In this document: piece after piece, positions 1-6,628 of the stretch
Numbering within the stretch: the stretch's first letter is position 1
Layout of the letters: every line of letters starts with the position of its first letter
Source: JBBDIO01 sp040880365
GTDB taxonomy: Bacteria > Chloroflexota > Anaerolineae > Caldilineales > Caldilineaceae
Assembly: GCA_040880365.1 (NCBI GenBank)
Contig: JBBDIO010000242.1
Span: forward strand, 1-13,201
Reading direction: 5' to 3'
DNA: 13,201 bases
The notes under the pieces: model-generated
Told to the model about the DNA's origin: nothing
Databases searched by the model: none
What the model saw: the letters and a program-made list of their open reading frames with translations, nothing else
Made by a program: the position numbers and the translations under genes

Positions 1-97
1 TGTGCTGCCCGTTTGATTGTCCGTTTGACTGCCCGTTCGACTGCCCGTTCGACTGGCCGTTGCTCGGCCCGTTATGCTGATTATCTGGCTGTGTCAT
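1..97 (-). CDS. Partial CDS, probable diol dehydratase small subunit with NGQS-repeat N-terminus
   Basis: An ATG on the minus strand at 97 opens a frame that runs off the window edge with no stop; 32 codons are visible. After MTQPDNQH the protein is six tetrapeptide units, NGPS, four NGQS and NGQH, encoded by a degenerate 12-bp tandem repeat. Only 3 bases separate it from the TAG stop of the fused diol dehydratase (101-103), so translational coupling is likely; no strong Shine-Dalgarno is visible beyond a GGA in the upstream stop region. In pdu and dha operons the gene after the large and medium subunits is the small subunit (PduE/DhaE type), and position is the only reason for this call because no conserved small-subunit residue is yet reached. 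The repeat looks like a hydrophilic disordered tail. Alternatives are another dehydratase-associated protein, such as a reactivase subunit, or a scaffold. Confidence 0.55.
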   Translation of the reverse strand, partial: MTQPDNQHNGPSNGQSNGQSNGQSNGQSNGQH

Positions 98-100
98 GAT

Positions 101-2341
101 CTATACGTCCGGTTCCCAGTCAAAGAAAAGTTCGGTGGGCGGCTCGTCGCGAATTTCTTCGGTCTCTTTGCGGTGCAGAAGGGTGGTCTTGACGATGAGC
201 TTCAGGCGCGCCCAGTTGTCGATTTTTACCGCGACGGGTTTGGTCACTTCCTGCTTGGCATAGCGAGCCGCGTTGCGCCCGATGTTTTCATAAATTTCCA
301 GGGTCAGGCTGGGCGACTGGGGGAACAGCTCCAGGTTGTTGAGCCGCGCCAGCCCCTTTTTGTGGATGACCGTGGTGCCGCGCGATTGAATGCCGATGGC
401 GATGCCCGAACCGGAAAGTTCGGCCCCCACATGCCCGATGGCGGCACAGTCGGAGCTGTGTTTCACGCGCACAATGCGCGCAATCAGTCCTTCTTTGGCG
501 ACACCCGTGAGGATGGCTTCCAGCACGTCTTCATGGTCCAGCCCGTTGATGGTGCGGGTCATGGCTTTGCCAAAGGCCGGGCCGACGGCCACTATCACCT
601 CTTCGCGCGTGCCGGGCTGGGCAGGCCCCATTTCGGCCAGCTTTGCCAGCGGCTCGCCCAGCTGATCGGCGATGAATTCCCGGGGCGATTTGGCCTGGGG
701 AATGTTCTGGATTTCGTCCCAGCGTTCGCCCTGGACGCGATAGCCCGTGCCCGGTCCTACATAGTCGTTCACGTCGTTGACGCCGCTGAGCACCCGGAAG
801 TTCTTGTCGAAAATCGCCGACGGCTGCAAATAATCGCCCGCGACCCGCTGCCGTCCCATCTCCAGGATGTTGCGGGCAGTCTTGCCATAGCCGTGCTTGT
901 CCAGCGCGGCCACCACGGTCAGCATATCCTGTGGGCCTGCCAGAAATTCGTCGGCGGCTTGCAGATCCACAATCAGATCGCGTTCGGGCATGTCGTCGCT
1001 GCTGTGGGCGACTACCGCCGCATCTACTTCGCCGTCGGTGATGGGCGGGAAATCCAGTTCGCGGTAGACTGCCTGGATGGCCTGCGCCGCTTCCCGGCGG
1101 ATGGTCAGGACGTCGGCTTCGGTCACGGGCCGCAGACCGCCGTCTACCTGCATATCGCGCTGGAGTACGTTGTAGTCGTCGAAATCTTCGGCGTCGAAGT
1201 TGCCGCCGCCAAAGAGATTATCGCGCTTGGGCACGGCGCTATAGCCCGAAAAGATGAAATCGGTGCCGGGGATGAACTGGAGCATGAGCTTGGCGGTTTT
1301 GCGGATGGCCGAATGGGAGGCCAGCGCATCGTTGCCCGATGCCACTTCCAGACCCAGCATGGACGCGATGAGATTTTCGGCCAGCACCGCGCGCACACCA
1401 CCGGGCAGCGATTCGGGCAGGGCTATGCACGAGATCGAGCCGTTTTGCACGCCCTGGCTGCCCGCGCCTTTGGTCACAAGCAGACAGCGCGCTTCCAGAT
1501 AGAGCATGGAGCAGCCTTCGGCATTGCCCATGAGCGCTTCGGAGCCGGTGCCCGATGTGAAGCGAATTTTGACGCCGCGCGAGGCATAGGCCGCAGCCAG
1601 AAAACTCTTGGACCAGGGCGTGTCGTCGCCATCCACAAAGGTGCGTTCGGTGCCATAGACCGAGAGCGTTTCGGCATACGAAGTCAGCCCTTTCATGGCA
1701 ATGCGCAGGCCCAGCGCCTCCTCGACCGCGCATTGGGTGAGCACACCGCCGCGCCCGGTCTGGGTGCCGATGAGCACTGCCAACGCGTTGAAGGGCGCGT
1801 TGCGTGCCACGCGCACGGTGGTCTCCACTTCGACAAAGCCGCGCAGCCCGGCTTCGGCAGCATCGGCCGCGAGCAGGGCAGGATGTTCGCGCCAGTTGGT
1901 CACATGCGCCTGGTTGGCAGGCGTGCGCCGCACGCGCATCTTTGCCAGCCCCATCATCATCTCCAGCACATTCATATGGCGGATGATGTCGCAGAGCTTG
2001 GCAGGCGTGCAGCCTGCGACCAGGCGGCGCACCGCGGTTTGGCTGATATTCACATCGGCCAACATGTGTGCGATTTCCAGCGAAGGGCGCGCCATCGCTT
2101 CGGCGGCAACGGCCAGATCCAGCCCGTGCTCGGCGATAAAGATATCCAGCGCGTCAAAATCTTCGCGCGTGCGGCCGTCCATTTCCACCACGCGCCCCGC
2201 TTCCAGGGTGAGGCTGGGAATAGGGTCGTTGGGGCTGTCGGTGACCATCAGGCCCGCTTCGGGCCAGGGGTCTACAAACGTTTCCTTGTTGATGTCACGG
2301 TCGGCCAAAATTGCAAACCGGCGCGATTTTTCTTGATCCAT
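101..2341 (-). CDS. pduC: B12-dependent propanediol/glycerol dehydratase, large and medium subunits fused
   Basis: This 746-residue protein aligns colinearly with coenzyme-B12 diol dehydratase, which converts 1,2-diols or glycerol to aldehydes by radical chemistry. Residues ~1-550 match the alpha (PduC) subunit. With a constant +3 offset from recalled Klebsiella oxytoca numbering, the substrate and metal ligands are all present: Q144, H146, E173, E224, Q299, D338 and S365. Klebsiella Ser301 is kept (S304), but Gln336 is replaced by A339. Residues ~577-746 match the beta (PduD) subunit: AVGPAFG, VKHSSD, LSGSGI and IQSRGTTVIH are typical. Alpha (~554 aa) and beta (~224 aa) are separate in enterobacteria; here a ~25-residue linker joins them, and the beta N-terminal region that serves as a microcompartment-targeting tail is missing. 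The ATG is preceded by AAGGAA about 8 bases upstream. A probable small-subunit gene follows after 3 bases. No reactivase, cobalamin or shell genes are visible. Confidence 0.95.
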   Translation of the reverse strand: MDQEKSRRFAILADRDINKETFVDPWPEAGLMVTDSPNDPIPSLTLEAGRVVEMDGRTREDFDALDIFIAEHGLDLAVAAEAMARPSLEIAHMLADVNISQTAVRRLVAGCTPAKLCDIIRHMNVLEMMMGLAKMRVRRTPANQAHVTNWREHPALLAADAAEAGLRGFVEVETTVRVARNAPFNALAVLIGTQTGRGGVLTQCAVEEALGLRIAMKGLTSYAETLSVYGTERTFVDGDDTPWSKSFLAAAYASRGVKIRFTSGTGSEALMGNAEGCSMLYLEARCLLVTKGAGSQGVQNGSISCIALPESLPGGVRAVLAENLIASMLGLEVASGNDALASHSAIRKTAKLMLQFIPGTDFIFSGYSAVPKRDNLFGGGNFDAEDFDDYNVLQRDMQVDGGLRPVTEADVLTIRREAAQAIQAVYRELDFPPITDGEVDAAVVAHSSDDMPERDLIVDLQAADEFLAGPQDMLTVVAALDKHGYGKTARNILEMGRQRVAGDYLQPSAIFDKNFRVLSGVNDVNDYVGPGTGYRVQGERWDEIQNIPQAKSPREFIADQLGEPLAKLAEMGPAQPGTREEVIVAVGPAFGKAMTRTINGLDHEDVLEAILTGVAKEGLIARIVRVKHSSDCAAIGHVGAELSGSGIAIGIQSRGTTVIHKKGLARLNNLELFPQSPSLTLEIYENIGRNAARYAKQEVTKPVAVKIDNWARLKLIVKTTLLHRKETEEIRDEPPTELFFDWEPDV

Positions 2342-2732
2342 CGGTGTTCCTTCGGCATTAAAGGCCGTAAACGGTTTCGGTCACTGAAGATCGGCGGCAG
2401 GGCAAGCTGTTGGTGGTGCAAAAACAGGCTGCCCGCGGCGCAATCGCCAATCACGCGCCAGCTTTTGGTGTGGCGCATCCAATTTTATGTGTCGATTTTG
2501 CGTCCTGCGTTAGTACTGTAGGTCACGCCTCCTGGCGTGACATCTTCCGATAGCGCATTTGTCACCGCAGGAGCGGTGACCTACGCGACGCATGCATAAC
2601 TTTGCTAGCCACCCACTTCAGTCACGCCTCCTGGCGTGACATCTTCCGATAGCGCATTTGTCACCGCAGGAGCGGTGACCTACTACGCGACGCATGCATA
2701 ACTTTGCTAACCACCCACTTCAGCCTCGTACC
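2342..2732. other. 391-bp intergenic region between kdgK and the diol dehydratase
   Basis: No credible gene lies here. Positions 2518-2722 hold two tandem copies of a structured repeat (entered separately). The proximal part, 2342-2517, is the 5' leader or promoter region of the dehydratase gene. It contains the AAGGAA ribosome site (about 2349-2354) and an AT-rich TAAAAT-like -10 on the minus strand near 2484-2489, without a convincing -35. I looked for a cobalamin-riboswitch B12 box and did not recognise one. The gap and the hairpins suggest that the dehydratase is a separately controlled unit rather than a simple continuation of the aldolase-kinase operon. Confidence 0.6.
2522..2722. repeat. 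Two tandem copies of a ~100-bp double-hairpin repeat
   Basis: Copy 1 (2522-2620, 99 bp) and copy 2 (2621-2722, 102 bp) abut directly. They differ by one substitution (GCTAGCC against GCTAACC) and a 3-base TAC insertion in copy 2. Each copy contains two perfect 8-bp inverted repeats with 4-base loops: GTCACGCC/GGCGTGAC around TCCT, and GTCACCGC/GCGGTGAC around AGGA. The two loops are complementary to each other. In copy 1 the outer ends also form GTAGGTCAC (2518-2526) against GTGACCTAC (2576-2584), giving a nested 67-bp inverted element. The structure resembles REP/BIME-like or MITE-like bacterial repeats. It lies just after the kdgK stop, so it may also act as a transcript 3'-end or stability element. 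No U-run typical of an intrinsic terminator follows. Confidence 0.85.
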
Positions 2733-3692
2733 CTAGCGTACCAGCACCGTATCGCTGGTTTCGACCAGACCGGCGACTTCTTCCGGGGTGGTGACGATCA
2801 TATCACCATGCTGACTCAGGGCCAAAGCGGCCAGGACTACGCCTGTGCGCAGACCTAACTGCAAGTCGCCTTCCAGCCAGCCGTGGATGACGCCCGCGGC
2901 CAGCCCGTCGCCCGCGCCGGGCCGGTCGATGATCTGCACGGGTTTGGCCGGCTCGTGATAGGTCTGCGTGCCGTCGAAGGCGATGACGCCATTTTCGGCC
3001 AGCGACATGACACACAGCTTGGCGTTGGTGATTTCGGCCAGGCGGCGAATGACAGTCTCCGGCTCGCCTTCGACGCCCATAACGCGTTTGGCGTCACTGC
3101 GTCCACAGAAGAAAATGTCGATGCCCTGCACCAGGGGGATGATAAAATCGGCCGCGGCTTGCTCGGACCAGAGTTTCTGGCGATAGTTCACATCGAAGCT
3201 GATGGGCACGCCCGCGGCTTTGGCTTTGGTCACGGCTTCTTGCACCAGTTCACCACAGCCCGCCGAGAGGGGCGGCGTGATGCCCGTGAGATGCAGCAGG
3301 CGCGTGTCGAGCAGCAGCTCCCAGTCCATATCCGCCGGGGTGAGCGCGGCGGATACTGAATTGGCTCGGTCATAAGTGACCTGCGTGGCGCGGGGCGGCG
3401 CGGAAAATTCTACATAGTAGGTGCCCAGGCGGCCTTCTTCAGACCAGATGATGCCCGCTAGATCCACACCCGCCACGCGCAGGTGATTGGCGATAAAACG
3501 GCCCAGGGGATTTTTGGGCAGCCCGCCCGACCACGCCACATGCCGCCCCATGCGCGCCAGCGCGACGGTCAGGTTGGCTTCGGCCCCACCGGGACGCATG
3601 TCCAGATGGTCGGTCACTTCCAGGCGCTCCCCCACGCCCACGCTCAGGCGCACCATCGCTTCGCCGGTGGTCGTCACGTCAAAGCGACTCAT
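2733..3692 (-). CDS. kdgK: PfkB-family sugar kinase, probable 2-keto-3-deoxygluconate kinase
   Basis: A 319-residue ribokinase/PfkB-family protein. The N-terminal substrate-side signature RPGGAEANLTVALARMG spans 33-49. FDVNYRQKLW (166-175) is typical of KDG kinases. The C-terminal ATP/anion-hole signature is DRPGAGDG (256-263), with D262 as the predicted catalytic base. It would phosphorylate 2-keto-3-deoxygluconate (or the galacto epimer) to KDPG for the aldolase encoded just upstream. The ATG start overlaps the aldolase stop in an ATGA (3689-3692), showing translational coupling and a shared operon. Two signature positions are odd: the usual NxxE magnesium/phosphate motif after the beta strand reads GRSD (197-200) in FFCGRSDAKRV, and the usual DTTGAGD is DRPGAGD. 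A different keto-deoxy or aldonate sugar substrate is therefore possible. Confidence 0.85.
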   Translation of the reverse strand: MSRFDVTTTGEAMVRLSVGVGERLEVTDHLDMRPGGAEANLTVALARMGRHVAWSGGLPKNPLGRFIANHLRVAGVDLAGIIWSEEGRLGTYYVEFSAPPRATQVTYDRANSVSAALTPADMDWELLLDTRLLHLTGITPPLSAGCGELVQEAVTKAKAAGVPISFDVNYRQKLWSEQAAADFIIPLVQGIDIFFCGRSDAKRVMGVEGEPETVIRRLAEITNAKLCVMSLAENGVIAFDGTQTYHEPAKPVQIIDRPGAGDGLAAGVIHGWLEGDLQLGLRTGVVLAALALSQHGDMIVTTPEEVAGLVETSDTVLVR

Positions 3693-4345
3693 GCCTGTGT
3701 CTCCCCTTTGGCATCCTGGAAGGCGCTGCGGATGGCGCGCGCGCGGCGGATCAGGTCGTCGGCGCCTTGATCCGGCCCCGTGACCAGCGCGCTGCCCAGC
3801 CCCACCCCCACGGCCCCGGCCCGGATATAGTCGCCCACATTTTCGGGCGTGATGCCGCCGGTGGGGATGAAGCCGATATCATCCAGCGGCGCGCGGATGG
3901 CTTTGAGATAGCGCGGCCCCATGACATCGGATGGGAAAAGCTTCACATATTTGCAGCCCGCGGCAAAGGCTGTCTGCGCTTCAGTGGGCGTGAAGACGCC
4001 CGGCAAGTGCAGCACATCCGCGTTCTGGGCCAGTTCCAGCGTTTCCAGATCCAGATTGGGTGAAACCGAAAACTGTGCGCCCGCCGCAATAGCATCGCGC
4101 AGTTGCGCTACGGTGCGCACCGTGCCCGCGCCCACCACCATATTATCGCCATAGCGCTTGCGCAGCAGCTCGATGGCTTCCAGCGCGCCGGTGGTGTTGA
4201 GCGTGATTTCCATGACCAGCACCGGCGCGGCCAGCAGCGCGTCGCCGATTTCCAGCAGTTTATCGGTGGGGAAATTGCCGCGCACAATCGCGACCAGGCC
4301 ATCCTTACAGATAAAATCTGCAATTTTTGTTGCGTTTGGTCCCAT
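3689..4345 (-). CDS. eda: 2-keto-3-deoxy-6-phosphogluconate aldolase (KDPG/KHG aldolase family)
   Basis: A 218-residue class I aldolase of the Eda/KdgA family, full length. It would cleave KDPG or KDPGal to pyruvate and glyceraldehyde-3-phosphate, the last step of an Entner-Doudoroff-type route. The Schiff-base lysine is K135 in YVKLFPSD; the general acid/base glutamate is E46 in EITLNT; the phosphate-binding PTGGIT loop is 161-166, and S185 lies in GLGSALV. The position of E. coli Arg49 is Asn50; Asn occurs in other KdgA/Eda branches as I recall, so activity is not ruled out, but relaxed phosphate recognition is possible. The start has AAAAGGAC about 11-18 bases upstream. The gene overlaps kdgK by 4 bp and is 193 bp downstream of the uronate-dehydrogenase-like gene, so it may have its own promoter. 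Confidence 0.92.
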   Translation of the reverse strand: MGPNATKIADFICKDGLVAIVRGNFPTDKLLEIGDALLAAPVLVMEITLNTTGALEAIELLRKRYGDNMVVGAGTVRTVAQLRDAIAAGAQFSVSPNLDLETLELAQNADVLHLPGVFTPTEAQTAFAAGCKYVKLFPSDVMGPRYLKAIRAPLDDIGFIPTGGITPENVGDYIRAGAVGVGLGSALVTGPDQGADDLIRRARAIRSAFQDAKGETQA

Positions 4346-4375
4346 AATTATTTAGTCCTTTTGGTTTTGCTCGAC

Positions 4376-4514
4376 GTGGAGAGGCGGGAATTGGACAAAT
4401 GGCCTGGGGGCAAAACGTTCTGCGCGCCCGTGCCCTGCAAAACACAGCATATCCAACTGTCTATTGCGTACTTGTGCATACTTGTGCGTACTTGCCAACT
4501 ATCCGCCTCTCCAC
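4376..4514. repeat. 12-bp inverted repeats bounding a 139-bp segment
   Basis: GTGGAGAGGCGG (4376-4387) and its exact reverse complement CCGCCTCTCCAC (4503-4514) bound the gap between the uronate-dehydrogenase-like gene and the aldolase. About 115 bp lies between the arms. The arrangement could be a long-range stem in the minus-strand transcript, a pair of binding half-sites, or the ends of a small dead mobile element. No target-site duplication is obvious beside the arms. Confidence 0.55.
4465..4494. repeat. Three tandem 10-bp repeats (TGCRTACTTG)
   Basis: TGCGTACTTG, TGCATACTTG and TGCGTACTTG follow each other without a gap, with a single A/G difference. The 10-bp period is close to one helical turn, so each unit presents the same face of DNA, as in iterated regulator-binding sites. 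The array is about 120-150 bp upstream of the aldolase start. It could be an upstream control site for the aldolase-kinase pair or simple slippage. Confidence 0.7.
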
Positions 4515-4538
4515 ATAGATACCACTATTATTTGGTTA

Positions 4539-5285
4539 TTATTTCGTTTCGCCGGCTTCGCGCTGCTTGGCAATCTCGAATGAGTCGTCTACGGGCGTAT
4601 AGCCCAGCTCTTCGCGGGCGGTGGAGATGTCCAGCCGTTTCCAGCGATTGTTGGAGACACCCATGTAGACTTTGAACTTATAGTCTTCGGGCGCTTCAAC
4701 GCTCTTGCTCACCAACTGGGTCAGGTCTTCGTAGGTAAAGGCGATGTCCAGGAAGGGGTGCTTGTGCGAGATGGCTTCGCTGGCGCGGTCTACCACCCAG
4801 CCGAAGCGCAGACAGATGATCGACGTGCCGGTCTGCGTGCCGTAATACGCGCCCAGCGCTTCGCCCCAGCATTTGGTCGCGCCGTAGATGTTGATGGGCC
4901 AAACCTGCTGGTCCATGTGCACCTGTACATCGGTCGGATAGCCCAGGACGGCATTGACGCTGCTGGCAAAGATGACGCGCCGGCAGCCGGCCTGTTTGGC
5001 CGATTCGAAGACGTTGTAGGTGGAGATGAGGTTGTTGGGCAGCAGGCTTTCCCAGGGCGCTTCCATGCTGGGATCCGCGCCCAGATGGATGACGGTATCC
5101 ACGTCGTCACACAGAGGGCGTACCTTGTCGAATTCCGACAGATTGAGCTGGTGAAAGGGCAGGCCGTGGTCATTGGCAGGCTCGCGCACATCGGTCAGCA
5201 CCATGTCATAGGTGTCGAGCCACTGTTTGGTCAAAAAACTGCCGATGCGCCCGGCGGCGCCCGTAATCAGTACTTTGCGTTTCAT
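4539..5285 (-). CDS. udh: Uronate-dehydrogenase-like NAD-dependent epimerase/dehydratase family protein
   Basis: A 248-residue extended short-chain dehydrogenase. It has the Rossmann motif TGAAGRIG (G9, G12, G15), an FASS segment with S108/S109, and the catalytic pair Y134 and K138 in IYGATKCWGE. Length and sequence pattern (IHLGADPS, NVFESAKQAG, YGATKCWGE, LRFGW, the terminal LGYTPVDD) follow uronate dehydrogenases of the Agrobacterium/Pseudomonas type. Those oxidise D-galacturonate or D-glucuronate with NAD+ to the aldaro-lactone. The location between an enolase-superfamily acid-sugar dehydratase and KDPG aldolase supports this role. The start has a strong AAGGAG about 6 bases upstream. It lies 74 bp after the dehydratase gene and probably shares its transcript. 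A sugar-nucleotide epimerase is less likely given the short length and context. Confidence 0.75.
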   Translation of the reverse strand: MKRKVLITGAAGRIGSFLTKQWLDTYDMVLTDVREPANDHGLPFHQLNLSEFDKVRPLCDDVDTVIHLGADPSMEAPWESLLPNNLISTYNVFESAKQAGCRRVIFASSVNAVLGYPTDVQVHMDQQVWPINIYGATKCWGEALGAYYGTQTGTSIICLRFGWVVDRASEAISHKHPFLDIAFTYEDLTQLVSKSVEAPEDYKFKVYMGVSNNRWKRLDISTAREELGYTPVDDSFEIAKQREAGETK

Positions 5286-5359
5286 GGATTCTCCTTCATA
5301 GAGGCCAAGGCATAGGCCAACGGTTTGTAGCAGCGATTTATGTCAGCGTCGCGAATCGT

Positions 5360-6490
5360 TTATTCAAACCAGGTCGTGCCGGGAAACTGGTACTGTTGGG
5401 CCACTTCTTCATCCAATTCTACACCGATTCCAGGGCGATCGGTCAGATGGATAAAGCCGTCTTTAATAATATCCTCTTTTTCCTGAATAATGGTCGTCCA
5501 GTATTCGCGGTGGAACCAGTGGAATTCCAGCACCAGGAAATTGGGCACGCTTGCGCAGACATGCGCCGAGGCCAGTGTGCCGATGGGCGAGGAGACATTG
5601 TGGGGGGCAAACGGGATATAGTAAATCTCGGCCATATTGGCAATCTTGCGACATTCGGAAAGCCCGCCACACTTGGGGATATCGGGCATGATGGCATCGA
5701 CCGCCTGTTGTTCCAGGAGATCGCGGAAGCCGTGGCGCAGATAGAGATTTTCGCCGCTGCAAATGGGCGTGGTGGTCGATTGCTTCACCTCGCGCATGGC
5801 AGCAACATTTTCGGCGGGGACAGGTTCTTCTAGCCATAAAATGTGATAGGGTTCCAGATCGCGGGCCAGGCGGATGGCGCTGGGCACGTCTAGGCGCGTG
5901 TGTACGTCGACCGCCACAGCGCAATCATCGCCCGCCGCCTCGCAGACCATGTCCACCAGTTTCACCATTAACTCGTGTTCCTGCTTGCCCGCGGTGAAGT
6001 TGAACTTGTCCTTCAGCGGTACTTCGGCCCCGTCCACATCGATTTTCAGCGCGGTGAAGCCCCGCTCCAGCACGCCTTCGACGACTTTTTTGATCTCGCC
6101 GAAGTCCATTTCCGGCCCGATCTGGCAATCGGCATACATGCGGATTTTGTCGCGGAATTTGCCGCCCATCAGCTCATAGATGGGCACGCCCAGGGCCTTG
6201 CCCTTGAGATCCCACAGCGCGATTTCGATGCCCGTGAGCGCCGTGATGAGCGCGCCCGCGTTGCCGCCGTCGAAAACATGGCGGCGGCGCATATCTTCGA
6301 AGATGGCGTCAATTTCAAAGGGGTCGCGGCCTATCAGGCGCGGCTCCAGATATTGGATGATGGCGATTGCCTGTTTGCCGCCATGCACACATTCGCCCAT
6401 GCCGGTGACGCCCGCATCGGTCGTGACTTTGACCCAGAGATGCATACCGTGCCCGCTGGTCGCGGCGGTTTTTATAGAGGTGATCTTCAT
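5360..6490 (-). CDS. Enolase-superfamily acid-sugar dehydratase (mandelate racemase/galactonate dehydratase type)
   Basis: This 376-residue protein has the two-domain enolase-superfamily architecture: an N-terminal capping domain (~1-115) and a (beta/alpha)7-beta barrel. Predicted magnesium ligands are D195 (in VDVHTR), E221 (in WLEEPVP) and E247 (in CSGENLY). H197, two residues after D195, and H297 (in FAPHNVSS), near D270, are the acid/base pair of the galactonate-dehydratase type. The first catalytic-strand motif is ALKID, with K149. The family dehydrates aldonates or aldarates to 2-keto-3-deoxy acids by abstracting the alpha proton. It is clearly diverged from the adjacent dgoD-like gene, so a different substrate is expected, for instance an aldarate made by the downstream uronate dehydrogenase. 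AAAGGAAA lies about 11 bases before the ATG. The exact substrate cannot be read from the sequence. Confidence 0.88.
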   Translation of the reverse strand: MKITSIKTAATSGHGMHLWVKVTTDAGVTGMGECVHGGKQAIAIIQYLEPRLIGRDPFEIDAIFEDMRRRHVFDGGNAGALITALTGIEIALWDLKGKALGVPIYELMGGKFRDKIRMYADCQIGPEMDFGEIKKVVEGVLERGFTALKIDVDGAEVPLKDKFNFTAGKQEHELMVKLVDMVCEAAGDDCAVAVDVHTRLDVPSAIRLARDLEPYHILWLEEPVPAENVAAMREVKQSTTTPICSGENLYLRHGFRDLLEQQAVDAIMPDIPKCGGLSECRKIANMAEIYYIPFAPHNVSSPIGTLASAHVCASVPNFLVLEFHWFHREYWTTIIQEKEDIIKDGFIHLTDRPGIGVELDEEVAQQYQFPGTTWFE

Positions 6491-6585
6491 TTGGTTCGGT
6501 TTCCTTTGTACGTGTTGCGCGCGTTTGGCAAAGATGGATAAAAATTATCCGACAATCGGGAAGCTCTTGCCGCAGAGTCGTGTCG

Positions 6586-6614
6586 CTGTGGGGAGAGGCT
6601 CGCTCTCCCCACAG
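6586..6614. other. Perfect 12-bp-stem hairpin between dgoD and the next dehydratase gene
   Basis: CTGTGGGGAGAG and CTCTCCCCACAG form a perfect stem around the 5-base loop GCTCG. It begins about 15 bp after the dgoD stop. Neither strand has a T-run after the hairpin, so it is a poor intrinsic terminator. It could stabilise the dgoD 3' end, mark an mRNA processing site, or partly reduce expression of the downstream genes. Confidence 0.7.
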
Positions 6615-6628
6615 TCTGTCAAACGGTG

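Noticed and set aside
2272..2478. 68-codon minus-strand frame across the dehydratase start
   Set aside because: It overlaps the true gene in another frame and has no ribosome site or motif.
2342..2517. Cobalamin riboswitch before the B12-dependent dehydratase
   Set aside because: I searched the minus-strand leader for a B12-box-like conserved core and did not see one; a covariance-model scan would settle it.
74..2521. 815-codon open frame on the plus strand opposite the diol dehydratase
   Set aside because: It is an antisense shadow: the minus strand encodes an unmistakable dehydratase with all active residues, while the plus frame is low in recognisable motifs and rich in H/G/R/Q typical of GC-rich reverse frames.
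4465..4494. CRISPR-like array
   Set aside because: The 10-bp units abut without spacers; this is a simple tandem repeat.
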